From contig JAVLRN010000006.1 of assembly GCA_032821775.1 (NCBI GenBank), positions 496,001-560,000 on the forward strand: DNA of 64,000 nucleotides, in the 5' to 3' direction. Position 1 is the stretch's first letter, and the number at the start of each line of letters is the position of its first letter. Shown piece after piece: positions 32,815-44,826 of this stretch. The position numbers and the translations under genes were made by a program. Origin of the DNA: Sanguinoderma infundibulare (lineage: Eukaryota > Basidiomycota > Agaricomycetes > Polyporales > Polyporaceae). Under the pieces are notes generated by a model, which did no database searches, was not told the origin of the DNA, and saw nothing but the letters and a program-made list of their open reading frames with translations.

Positions 32815-35800
32815 ATGTCTTCTCCTGACCGTGACGACGACACCGGGCCTTCTGCCAAGAAGCGCAAGGTCCAGCGAGCGTGCGACTACTGTAGAAGTAA
32901 GAAGAGTACGTCGCACCCCACCGTTACTAGTCTTACCTTTTTCTGATACAAGGTCGCAGTTAAGTGTAGGCGATTCCGTCATGAACGTGCTCAGCAGCCG
33001 CTGATTTGGCCCATATCACAGGCGATGGTCCAGAAATGACCGATAACCGCTGCTCAAAGTGCGTTTCGCGGCGTACTGAGTGCACCTATGTGGAACCGCT
33101 CTACGTGCGTCATTTGGCATCCTGACAGGACGTGTTCTCACTTCCTTTCCTGTAGAAGAATTATTATCCTGCGAGGTCTGTAATTCTACTCAGACCCGAG
33201 GACGTGTTGACGTGGCCACTGCCTATCGTTCACTCGGCACAAGCTGGTGGCTTCTTCCCATTTCCGAGCCCCCTCCTTTATAATTTTCGTTCATCCAGCT
33301 GACGAGATCTTGTATAGCTATGTTCAAAAGCTAGAGGGTCGCATGCTGCGACTAGAGAAGCTGTTGAGTAAGGTACTTACAAGTTTCTCGCACCATGTAA
33401 CACTGATGATAATTATGGCACTTCGATGCAGATAGATCCAGACACCGACATAACCCAAGAGCTCGACGCTGGACTGTCCGACCATGAAAGTAGTTCTGCA
33501 TCTATTTCGGCAAGAGCAAACACTAGCACATATAGACGCGGAAAGCCGTCTACGTCGAAGACCACCAGTCCTAGCTTCGCCCTAGCCCCAAGCGTTCCTG
33601 CTGCCCCTGATGAGCTTGATCCTAGCGATGACGAGAGCGAGCTCCACAAGAATGTCGTTGAAGGCTTTAGCAGGCTATCCATAGACCCCGTCACATATCG
33701 GTACCACGGGAAGTCGAGTGGGCTGGTTTTCGTCCGTGCCGCAAAACACCTGAAGGACGAGATAGAAGCCCCTGCCGCGGTCCACGAACAATCAGCAGAA
33801 GACAGATCGCCACCCCTCAAAAGACAGTACGCTCCTAAGCCGGTCAGTGCGCCATGCTCGTACGCTTGCGAGATCTGCTGAACAAGGGCACAGTGGTTGA
33901 GAGCCTCTCTAGAGGATGGGCTCCCTGTCTTCACTGACTTCCCGCCTCCGGACCTTATGGATACCCTCGTCGAGCACTATTTTCGGGAGTTGAACGACTA
34001 TCTTCCTCTTCTGCACGAGCCGACTCTCAAACGCTGTGTCCGAACTGGGCTCCATCACCACCACGGCGCGTTCGGCGGAACGTTGCTGCTCGTGTGCGCG
34101 ATCGGATCCCGGTTTAGCGACGACCCTCGAGTTTTGCTCGAAGGGGCGGACGGCGCGGAATCTGCAGGATGGAAGTGGTTCGAGATGGTCGAACGGGTCC
34201 ACAAATCCCATATTGCCCCCGCGCGCCTTTATGACCTCCAAATATGTGTGGTGCGTCCTTACCTGCCGTGCATTTTTTCATCGAGACCTCAACATCTGTG
34301 TATAATTCAGCTGTTGGTTCTGTACCTCCAAGGAACATCAGTTCCGCACGCATGCTGGACACACATTGGTGTTGGGGTGCGTTTGGGCATCGACCTTGGC
34401 GCGCACAGGAGGAAGATGTACGGAGACGTTCCGACGGTTGAGCAGGAGATGATGAGGCGAGCTTTCTGGTGCGAGATCCAATTGTGTGCGTTCGGTGTTC
34501 GAATGGACGCTGACTCGTTTTCTACGCTCGGGCAGGATATTAGTCGTCCTCGACTGGGGCTCCTCTTACACTACCGGTCGTCCGACATGTATTCATGACG
34601 AAGAGTACGTGTCGTCGCTATTCCATGCTGAATTCTACTGATAGCCCTCGCAGCATGGACCTTGGCCTGCCGATCGAGTGCGACGACGAGTACTGGACCT
34701 CGCCTGATGGTGAAAGCTCCTTCCAACAGCCTCCGAGCAAGCCATCGAAGGTTTGCTTCTTCACCAGTTACATACGACTGTGTCAAGTCTTGGCCTTCGC
34801 CCTTCGCACGATAGTAAGCAGCCTTCATGCGTTCAATGCACGTCCCGATTCTTACGATCCCCAAGTACTCCATCAACAAGTCCAAGTCCGCACTCGGTCA
34901 CGGAGATCAACAGTGGGAACACCGCGTCGTCGCCGAACTCGATTCCGCGCTGAACAGGTGGGTGGACTCACTCCCCAGGCATCGTGCGTCGTTTCGCTAT
35001 TGAGTCAGAATCATACCGGGGACACCTTTCTGACATTTCACCATCGCCAGTACAATGGAGTCCTGACCGCGAAGACGCCCTATTCCTGAAGCAATCCGCT
35101 GTCCTGCTTTCGCACTACTACCAGTTCCAGATCGCCGTACACAGGCCCTTCATCTCGACGCGCCGTCAATCCTCGTTGATGCTTCCGTCGCTCATCATAT
35201 GTACCAACGCAGCGAGGTCGGCTGTGCGAGTCGTGAGTCACCTATACCGACGAACTGGGGATCCGTCGTACAAGAATGTGGTACGTCTCTTGTCGAACGC
35301 CGACCAGGCAAGGCTGAATTGGTGACATTGGACTAGTCTACCCTGTTCATCTGCGCAGTCGTGCTGCTGCTGAATGTTTGGGGAGAGAAGAAATCCGGAC
35401 GAACCATCCATGCCGCGCAAGATGGGGAGCATGTCAAGAAATGTATGGAGATGATACGGGTCTGCAAGCGCCAGTATGTAGTCCTCCATCGCCCCCGGCC
35501 GTGTCTCCGCTGATTCACAAAACCTAGCATAGCGGTCGCTGAGCGACTTGGGTACGGCTATTGCATGTATCAGCATCTGATGTCAGTTGACTGGATTATC
35601 ATTTTCGTCTTAGGGACATATTGCACGAACTCGTGGCGTCCGGGACGACTCTTGAATCGCCCTCTCAATCCCCGGCCCTCGATCGGGACTACGCCCAACC
35701 ACTCTCCCTCTCGTCTTCATCTCCGTCGGACAGCACCTCACTAAATGACTCTCCACGGGATCATCTCATGTGTACGCAGGATTCAAGCTTCAGTGACCTG

Positions 35801-36516
35801 CCGAGCGCCAGGCCGGCGGATCCTTCAGCGACGCCCTCATCTACTTTGGCACGCGCCCTCCACCCTCAAGATATTGCTGCGATGTTGGAGACGTCGAGCT
35901 TCGGCCTCGACGGCACCGAGGGGATGAATACCTCGTTCCCGCTCCCCCTTCACACAGAGGAACTCGCGCACGGTTTCGGCGCACAGGCCATGGCATCCAT
36001 CTGGCAGACACCTCAGCCGTCCGTGGTCGAACCTACGCAAATATACCTTCAGTATCTATCCACGACACACCCTGGCATGCCCCGGCACGAAAGCAATATC
36101 GGCCATGGTTTACAGGCCGTCTGTAGCATGGTTCAGAACCAGGCTGACGCGAGTGGCGGCATGTTCGGCCTCGAGCCCATGGCCTTCAACCACACGACGG
36201 CGATGCAACCGATCGCCCCGTCCTCCGTCCCCACGACGCACTACCATCCGCAGTTTATGTCTGCTGGACCCGCGGAAGTCAGCGGCGCACAGGCGAGCGA
36301 CTCGGATGCGACGCCCGAGTTCGCCTTCGCAGACGATTCTTTGGCGGTGTGGGCCAACGCCCCCACGTTCTTCGGGTGAGTTCTTAGAACTCAACTCCAC
36401 CTCTCCGTCTCATTTCGTGCCCGGATGACGTACTGATGACGCCATCGAGTAGCTGGGACGAATGGGGGACCTTCCTTGGGAACGCTGACGGAGTAAACCA
36501 TTCTCAGAACGGTTGA
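32815..36516 (+). CDS. Gal4-type transcription factor (Zn2Cys6 plus fungal_trans domain)
   Basis: Sixteen exons join in frame to 914 residues: 32815-32905, 32960-32965, 33022-33104, 33156-33175, 33318-33372, 33432-33842, 33894-34250, 34311-34468, 34536-34604, 34654-34813, 34866-34983, 35051-35280, 35337-35473, 35528-35551, 35614-36375 and 36453-36516. The zinc cluster is ACDYCRSKKIKCDGPEMTDN then RCSKCVSRRTEC, and its IK-C step is supplied by a 6-nt microexon. A dimerisation coiled coil follows (YVQKLEGRMLRLEKLLSK). Family blocks of the regulatory domain are PDLMDTLVEHYF, LYDLQICVLLVLYLQGTS, ACWTHIGVGVRLGIDLGAHR, ILVVLDWGSSYTTGRP, MDLGLPIECDDEYW, and HLQWSPDRE with LSHYYQFQIAVHRPFI. The protein ends FGWDEWGTFLGNADG. 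It is a nuclear regulator, target unknown. The 20-nt and 24-nt exons (numbers 4 and 14) are the least certain. Confidence 0.9.
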
Positions 36517-38367
36517 TTATCCCTCGACTCAACTTTTGGGATATACATAGACTACTCGGTCCATATGATCTACTCGTGTACTGTCGCATCTCCTCGGATG
36601 CTATCTGTATGATCGAGGACCTCGTTACCTGGTTCGGTTGCCAATTAGGCAACGACTGTAACCCCACCGCACCGCGATCGCTCGGCATGATCGCCACGAG
36701 GGTTCCCAGCGAATCCCATACACAACCCAACGGTAATATCGGTAGTAGCGGCCGCGGTCGAGCCGTAATTGGTTCCATCATTGCGACACCGTTTTATGCC
36801 AACGATGGGCACCAGGCGTGATCGGACATCGCTTCCCAGCCCGCAGAGGGAAGCGAGAGAGCCTCGCGTTGTTTCTGTGGATTGAAAAGCCTGTTTGAGG
36901 ATCCGCAGGCGTTCTTGGGCTCTGGGTGGGTGCTACTTACCTGGCATGCGCCTTGTGACTGGAGCATCGCCTATTCCCCGAGCCTTGCTTTCGGAACATT
37001 GAAATTGATGCTTCAGGAACCGGGAGGTCCTGGTGTATAGACGGACGTCTGGGGGCGGGTGGTACCTGCCTGGCATGCGCCCTGCGACCGGAACATCGCC
37101 TGCTTCCAGATGCGTCTTGCGTGTTGCCACTTGAGAACGATGCATCGGGAAGCCCGAAGTGTACAGATGGACACCTCTGGGAAGTCCCAAGCTAAATAGG
37201 ACAGCAACCATGGAACCCCTTTGCAGGGTGAACGGCCAGTTGGCGACGTGATACTCGTCGAAGACGATACGATAAGCATATGACGTTGAGCCTATGGTTC
37301 CGCCCGCGGCCTTGTAATGGAGGAGTTTGATTACAAACTTCCATCATCGGGGAAGACGTTTCTACTTACGCTCCGCCGACTTGGTTGTGCAGCCAGCTGA
37401 TTTGGGTACGAGACCCATCTGCGCAGATCTGCACTGACGACGAAACCTCCCTCTGGGCGAAAAGGTGCGTCTCAGCTCGTTTGAAACTAGGCCTGTAATT
37501 ACCACAAGCAGCAGTGGAACGAAGTGAACCAGAGGCAAGCAAAATGCAATGCCCAACAGCTCAACCACTTACGAAGAACCCTTGTGCGATTCAAGTCGTC
37601 GGATGCGAACGGTCGAATGCTGTGTCGGAACGTGGAAAGCGCAGTTCTTAAAGGCGGCCAAGCGCGAAGCGATTAGGCCGCGGACTCGGAAAGGAGATGA
37701 ATCTGAGAACGGACCGTGAAGGCAGGGGATGCGGGCCGAGGCCGTACCAGGCCTTGAAAGGTAGGAAAGAGCACCACCTCCAGCCCAAGGCGAGCATGAT
37801 CGTCTGTTGGAGCGCCGCAGGTAATAGGCCATGGCAGCTGTCTGATTTGAGCTTGTCAAATGGATCGCGCCGCGCCTGGACGCACACGATGCGGAATACA
37901 TCGAGGGCAAAAGCCGTTGCACAGTGGCCGCTGTGGAGTGACTGGCCAAAGTGACAATTGTGGGTAATCGGGCTGTAGACAGTGAGCGAAAGCAAGGATC
38001 ACACGAGAGGTCACAGAAGGCTGCAATCGGCAAGGAACCGAAGTAACCGAGTAAGAGGGTGTCATGATAAGAGAATAAGATTGAATATGAAGAACTCAAA
38101 ACTACGGCCGCTGCCAGCCAGGGGGTCGTCATTACAACCTTGACGGAAATGAATCGAAAGCTGCCCAAGAGTATGTTCGGACACTGACATCTGACTTCCT
38201 GGAGACCAATACCAACAGGAAGGGCCAGGATATTAGGCATTGAGTGGACGGCGAAAGAGACGCGTTACTACCATTAGGATAGAGTACAGTACACTGCATA
38301 GCGAGAACGTCAACGCTGAACACGACCGGAAAATGTGTAAACACGCACAGGGTGTAAGGGACGGTGT
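36517..38367. other. Intergenic with no secure gene
   Basis: Holds a two-copy repeat at 36929-37195. A minus-strand frame at 38240-37569 (223 codons) begins with a possibly hydrophobic segment (TPWLAAAVVLSSSYSILFSY) but lacks motifs and competes with other frames. I do not call it a gene. Confidence 0.4.
36929..37195. repeat. 129-bp imperfect tandem repeat (two copies)
   Basis: CTGGCATGCGCC begins at 36941 and at 37070. Each copy continues with TG(T/C)GAC(T/C)GG(A/G)(G/A)CATCGCCT, a variable middle and a (T/C)CTGGG(G/A) end. On the minus strand both could encode related peptides ending AHAR or ACQ, and the left copy is followed by a good splice donor (CAG/GTAAGT), so this may be a duplicated exon of a lost gene. 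Confidence 0.6.
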
Positions 38368-39273
38368 CTATGCAGTCTCTGCCTCTTCCGCGCCCTTCTC
38401 TCGGTCCTCCTGGATACGGGCTTTGACATCCGCAACGGCCTGTTCCCTCTCTGCCCGACGGCCGGCAATGATCCTGAGAATGTTTCCTCTCGAGGCCGTC
38501 GTACCGGTGCGCCACTTCCACCCCTTCCCGTCCAAAGAGCGAGTATGGCGCAGGAGGTACGACTGCCTGTCCACTTCTTGCCTGCCTGCCAAGAGCCTCT
38601 CCGCCAACCATTTCCTCCGGTCCGCGCGCTCCTGCCCAGGCATATCTTCCTCGGCGAGGGGGTAGTAGAACGGCTCTACGAGACCGACGATGGCGCGCTT
38701 GTACGTCCGGTCCGCAAAGGTTTCGAGCGGCCTGCCGAACTGTTTGCGCAGCGGAGATTGGTAGTTGTCGGTACGGATGTACGTCGTCTGCACCCCGTAG
38801 ACAGCAAGGAGGTATGACCGAATGTCGGTTTTCGTCACGGACTGCGGGACGCGGAAGGTGGCCTCGTAGGGGTTGTAAGGCTGCCCTGCGGGGGTATGGT
38901 TGCGGACCATCTTGAAGATAACGTTTGGCAAGAAGATCTTCTGACCCACGACCTCCGACGCAGCCTCCCCATCCTTGACCACCTCTCTGATGCCACGCAC
39001 CCTACTCCGCCTCGCGTCCAGCCGGTCTAGCCATTCCTCCTCCGTCAGATTCGTTCCATCGTCGTTCAAAAGCTCGCCCTTCGCGAGAGCGCGTTGGTAC
39101 TGGGCAAATTCGGAGGGGGTTAGACCTTCTGGCGTTGCGTCCGATTGGAGGGGTTCGACGTCGAGGCCTTTTTTGGCGCGACGGAGGCGAACTGCCCGCG
39201 GCGTAGAGGCCGTCCGCGCAACAGCCGCAGCGTCAGGGATCGTCGCGTAGAGGCGACGGAGGGTGGGGAACAT
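38368..39273 (-). CDS. MRP20: Mitochondrial ribosomal protein uL23m
   Basis: A single uninterrupted exon gives 301 residues from ATG 39273. The first about 30 residues (MFPTLRRLYATIPDAAAVAR) form a mitochondrial targeting peptide. uL23 sits at the polypeptide exit tunnel of the large subunit. The core of the uL23 fold is clear: KIFLPNVIFKMVRN, ATFRVPQSVTKTDIRSYLLA, VYGVQTTYIRTDNYQSP. Acidic and basic helices on both sides are the usual fungal extensions (compare yeast MRP20, about 263 aa). The lack of introns is unusual among its neighbours. Confidence 0.93.
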   Translation of the reverse strand: MFPTLRRLYATIPDAAAVARTASTPRAVRLRRAKKGLDVEPLQSDATPEGLTPSEFAQYQRALAKGELLNDDGTNLTEEEWLDRLDARRSRVRGIREVVKDGEAASEVVGQKIFLPNVIFKMVRNHTPAGQPYNPYEATFRVPQSVTKTDIRSYLLAVYGVQTTYIRTDNYQSPLRKQFGRPLETFADRTYKRAIVGLVEPFYYPLAEEDMPGQERADRRKWLAERLLAGRQEVDRQSYLLRHTRSLDGKGWKWRTGTTASRGNILRIIAGRRAEREQAVADVKARIQEDREKGAEEAETA

Positions 39274-42200
39274 GGAGGGTATCCGTACTCGTCGTCGACA
39301 GCCCCCACAATGACAGCAGACTCTTTTTGGAGCGGAGTTATAATGTTTTTGTTTTCGGACTGTAAATATTCTAACTTCCGATATTCACAACTTTATTCGC
39401 CAAACTACATACAACCTTCCGCACTGTAATCATTCATGCTTACCCTAAGTGCAAAGCCTTTAGCTGTACACTCCGCATGTCGCAGTCCTCGCTATTTGGG
39501 TTAACCTTGCTCGTCGAGCCACCGGCTGGCGTCCAACCCCAGGAAGATCGAAGGCGAATTGATGAAGAGAGAGGCCTTCCCCGAGCACTTCCTCGCGATC
39601 GTCGATTAGGTTAGTCGTCCTCGAACCGACTCCAAACTCGCACTCGCCTGCTCCGAAAACCAAACACCGAGGCAGCCGGGTCTCCAACATGCGCGTTTGG
39701 GGCCTCTGTCCTCAGGGTATCTTGGACGTCAAAGCACTCTCGATCTGGATTCGTGGCCTCATCTCGCTAGATCGCCCTGAGAAGCCGCCCATTTTGAGAC
39801 AGTGGGGGTGCGGTGTAAGGAAGGAGACCGGACATACCAGGCGTTGACCATCATGATGGAGCTGCCAGGTCAACCTCATCGGCTTCAGCCGACCGAGGCG
39901 GCACTGCTATGGGAGCAACGACGTCTCGGTTAAGAATACAGTTGGACAATCGGGTGAGACGGTCGGAACCGATGACAGCATCTGATACCGCCTATGCCTT
40001 CCTTGACAGGTCGGAATAGAGAGCGATAGCCACCACAAACGCGTGAACGGAGGATTTGGTTCTTGTACACAGGTAGTGTAGATTCACGACAGGATGTGGA
40101 CAGAGTTGAATAGAAGACGCACTATGGTCAGCAGCCAGAGGCGAACAAGCGAGTGGAAACATACCTGCGAGATGGTCCCCGTCACGTCCCTGATCACTTC
40201 CCCCCAATCGCCTCCGTAAACAAGAAGCGATCGTCCTCTACTCCACTGTCGTCTAAGTTTAAGGATGAGCGCCCGCAGATGGAACCAGAAAATTACTCAC
40301 CATCTTCTTCTCGACCGAACGAAAAGGTCGTCTCGGATTGAGACGAGCGTCACTCAAGTTTCCATTGGTCTGCAAGCCTTTTCAAGCATGTCCCTGGGAA
40401 ATACGACGGCAGTGTGAAATGCTTCCGCCGCGTGTCCACCCGGCGTACTGATATCTCGCAACTATCGCGATCCACTGTGCGCGCTGGCAGTGCTTCGTGT
40501 CTCCCCGCGTACGGTCGACTCCGCAGACAATTCACAAGACTAACAGCACCAAACAAGCGAGAGAACAAGGAACCGTTCAGCAACGAGGCGATATGCACAA
40601 GAGAGGGACTCACAATCAGATGTGGTACGAAAAGTCCTTCGGGTCATTAATCAAGGGGACCTCCTCCTAACCCATGAGCATAGATGAATGGAACTGGGTG
40701 CGAAATGCAGGTTGGTCCGTGGTTACATAGAACTGGGGTTCTTCAAGACGAAGATCCGATCCAGATTCGTCAACCAATATCCTCGTGTAGATGCACGGCG
40801 ATTACGTACGGTTTTACCGTTGCCAACTGGGGACGATCGGAGGAATTAGATGACCTCTTGGCGAGCAAGTCGCGTACGGCCACCTCGTGCGGCCCAGGCG
40901 GCACAATTGACTGTCGGAGGACCCTCATAAAGACGCGCATCGCCTGAATCGTCTCTTGACCATTAATGGGGTGAACATCTCCGAAGGGAATCAGACATAC
41001 CGTACCGACGCCACAAGTCATTGGACTCGCGTCACAGGTGTGTTCTCGGGAAGTAAAGCACAGTTCGACCGAGCGCGAGCGAGTGCGGGCAGGAGGGAGA
41101 TGTCGTGAAGAGCTACTCGGCGCGAGGCAGCCGAAGAAGGCAGCTGCGCATACTATTAGCAGAAACAGCCACTCGAATGACCTTCGGTCCCATGTGGAGG
41201 TGGGGTAGCCTGACTGGCTGAGAAGGTGGACTGTGGGAGGCAGGCAGTAGGAGCGTACCATCGCGTGCGGTCTTTTTAAGCATCACCGGGGGTTGAGGAT
41301 TGGTTGGTGCCTCCGTGTAACAACATGTGGCGTGTAGCATGCAGCTGCCACGTAACTTGAAGTCCTACGAGTCGTCCACGCAGAGTGTGCCAGTTGGGGG
41401 CGAGTCGGTGCCTAGCCATAGCCTACAGCCCGCTATTGGGCCGGACTATAAAACGGCCCGTAAGTAATGATATCGAGAAGCTGCCATGCTGAGCGAGGCC
41501 TATTCCTCCTTGGTACACGACAAAGATTGAACTGCGTGGTACTCCAACAAGGCAGACGTACTGCTCACCAAGGCATCGAGCACCAGGACGGCTCCTTCAC
41601 CATACTCTCCCAAGCGGTCTATCCAACGCGGGAGACATCCCACGGCTTCTGTTACATCTTGTATTGTGGGCGACCGATACTAAAGCACGAAAATTGAAGG
41701 GGATCATAGTGGTCGCGGGAAGGGTGTCGACCGTGGGCTAGGCGCGCGTCAGCCTCGATCAAGCCGATCGATGGCGTGAGCTCAATTGTTCATACTTATG
41801 CAACTCGATACCCCGGATGAAGAAAAAAGTAACATCACTGTAGGTTGAGCATGGCATTGTGTTCATTTCACTGTCTCAGATATTCGGCCTAGGCTCAGGG
41901 CTAATACAGTACTCGTTTGAACCTACCCGAGCTGAGCGCCTCGACTCTGTCAGGCTCGTTGGCCTAGAGAGCCCCATTAGCAATCATTCGCCGTGGCGGA
42001 AAAGTGACCCTTCGTTAACGTAGGGCACGCACCCGGATTGGTCTTTAGTTCCAGGCATAAGCCTGCTCATGGGAACGAAGTTGGTACCGGCAGTTGAGTG
42101 GGAAAGGTGATGTCAACCTTAACTTTATTCCGATTGTTGGATCGGTGCACTAAATTTGACTGAATTGGACCGAATAACCACAATATTATCGCAGACACAA

Positions 42201-44826
42201 TGGACTAGAACGTAGTAAGCCAAAGAGTCAGAGGCTGTGGTTACCTGGTAACACGCAAGTGGAGCGGTGAACCAAGCAACGCGCTCAACATCCGCAATCG
42301 CCGCCAGCGCTCCGCGTTTAGTGCCCAGTGGGAGGTTGGTTCGCCCCCAAAACGATCGAACTTTAAATTTCATACCCGTGGAGTATCTTTGGAGCAATTC
42401 AGTTGCTTGAATCCAACCTGCGCTTCAATGATGTCCTAGGATGTTGTTCGTGATCCTCTCGCTAGTTGCTGGCGAGCGCATCGAACACGGAACGCAGAGG
42501 AACCCTCGGGCTCAACGTTTTGACCATGTTTCAGAGTATCAAGGACGGAAGGTTTCCTTGTTCGTAGGTCGAGCACCGAAGCATGGTGCCGCCTGCCCTT
42601 CCGCACGGCAACGACATCCCTCTTCACACCGCAATATGGCATGCCTCCCTAAGAACCTTGGTCACGTTAATAATGCTATTCCGGGAAGAAAATAGGATTC
42701 GCGAGCACGTCTATGAATCGAGGACAATCTGGAAGTATGTTCACATAATCCGGACCCAAGGCTTACGAGCTGATAGAACTTTTGGACGCGCGAGCTCGCG
42801 AGGAAATGAGTGCCGCAGCGAGGTCGGAGCGGGATTCCGACCTCGCTGTGGCACTGTATACGCAAAACGTTAGCCTTACGATTTGTCGCACGCGACCGAA
42901 GGCGGATCAGCAAGCGATCGATTTGTCTTTCCACGTTTGATCATTCCATTTCCGCGGTATGTATTGTTGACCGCTGTGAGCTGCAAGCCCGGTAACGAGA
43001 GGTGGATGGGCTGCGGTTTGAATAAAGGAATCATGCGCTCTACACAGCAAATCTCGTTGCAAAGCACAGGAACACCAGCGAGTCGAGACTCCTTGACAGC
43101 ACGAGAAAGTTGGAAGTCACAAAGATCGGGAACTTTCACCTCTCGGAAAGTGGGTTTCTGATGGGAGGGAACATGTCCCCTCCAAGATCTTGGATGGAAA
43201 CCAACCCCTCGAGCGTGACTCTTCCTGCTCAAGATGAACACCAGCCGCTGTTCAACGCGGTGCGTCATACTACGTCCTCATCTCCGATGCGTTCGAATCG
43301 GCTGTGATTGATCGACAATAGGACAACGAATGAAATAGCATTCCTAATGGAGGAAAGCAAAAACTGAACTCGACAGCCAAACATTGTGGCGGTCCACAAC
43401 GGACTGCGGGCCTGTGTAGCAAAACCCCTGGGTACAAGAGAGATACAGTTCTGGGGCATCCACGCCATTCCAGCACGATCCGCCACAAACCGGGTCACTT
43501 GTACCTCGGATCGAGGTTGAACGAAATGAGGTATACCTATACGTGGCTAAAGCATTGGACTGCACCTGTCCCAGTGCTCAGTTGGAAATTGCACGCCCAA
43601 TCCAGGAGTTCGGTGGATGAACCGCTTATCGTCCATGTTTGTGCGGATCCCAGAGTATATCCCGCATGTCTGAGGAGGATATAAGGCGTTCGTTGAAGCG
43701 GCAGGAAGCACCACGTCTCCTCCGTCTCCTCCCAGTCTCTACTTCGCACCGATATCTCTCAACATGTGCTGGAGCATCGTGAGCTACACCGAGTGGGCTT
43801 GCGGATGGTGCCAGAGCACCGGTCGACAACGGGTACGTCTAAGACGGATGTCGTTTAGACTGCACGTTGACCGGTCCCATAGGTCGATTGCCACCGTTCC
43901 GTCTGCCGGCTCAGCAAAAATCACAAGACCGCTGAACATGATTGCACCACTCAATGTGAAGGAATGTGAGTAACGAAGCTTTGCTGTCCATGAAAACCAC
44001 GCTAAAGCTTAAGGGCGCGAATTTCATAGACAAACCGAAGAACAACACCTCGTGATGAACACCCGTAGGGTAGTCTGCGAGCAGTGCAAGGCGGCAGGCC
44101 GCGGACTTCAAGAGCACCCCGGAATAGCCAGCCAGGGAAGGTTCCAGATGACTCGCGTCGTCGCCAGCTATGAAGTCTAGAAGACTGGGTGACTCACCAG
44201 TCAGGGTTCGCACCGTAGAACGGATGCGATATTGCCCTCTCAACGGTGGAGAAGAGTTACGAGGTTACGAGGCTACCAGGTTCCGAAGGATCGAGCGTTC
44301 GAGTCTGTGACGGTCGTTTTTGTTCCTGATATGTAAATGCGCCTTCCTTGTTGATATAACGCGCGCTTGTGTGCAACGTATACGGTATGAAAACGCGCAA
44401 GGCGACGTCTGAGGGGCAAGAACGGGGGTTGAGTGGTACCATAGCTAGTGTTGAAGCAAAGCTAAATGAGCACGAAACTTTAGTCTCTGGACCTCGACAG
44501 CTCAACATATGAATGTATACCGACAAGAACATGAGATACTCCGCAACTAATGCGGTGTTTGCGAGGCCCTGCGAGAATTGCCCTGAGGTTATGTGCGGTG
44601 GTTCAAAGCAGAGGTGGACTTGGAGCAAACCTGTCAAAGTGGCTGACGGACGCGCGCTTAATAGGCGCCCGGGGCCGACGCGTCTCGCGCGCGGAGAACG
44701 ACGCGGCGCGTATTGTCCTCCTCCACCACCATCTCGCTTGCTTGCTGTCTGGCTCATCCTTACTCGTGCAGCTTAGAGAACGCGTTATACTGTGCCATAT
44801 CCTCGAAGATCCCGGAAGGCGTGACC
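39274..44826. other. Gene-poor stretch
   Basis: No gene is supported over 5.5 kb. A minus frame at 41261-40770 (163 codons) carries a hydrophobic segment (WLFLLIVCAAAFFGCLA) that could be a signal anchor, but nothing else identifies it. A perfect TATAAAA at 41447-41453 precedes a 76-codon plus-strand frame (41467-41697) without motifs. A hairpin sits at 42809-42855. The last 60 bases are the NUP85 leader. Confidence 0.4.
42809..42855. repeat. Short perfect-type hairpin
   Basis: GTGCCGCAGCGAGGTCGGA at 42810-42828 is the reverse complement of 42836-42854 with one mismatch, extended by an A-T pair. The loop is 7 nt (GCGGGAT). No T-run follows. It could be a small structured RNA, a protein-binding palindrome or a repeat scar. 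Confidence 0.8.

Noticed and set aside
37569..38240. 223-codon minus frame as a membrane protein
   Set aside because: Only one weak hydrophobic segment, no family match, competing frames.
41447..41697. TATAAAA plus a 76-codon ORF as a gene
   Set aside because: The TATA is only 20 bp before the ATG, too close for a normal leader, and the peptide has no features.
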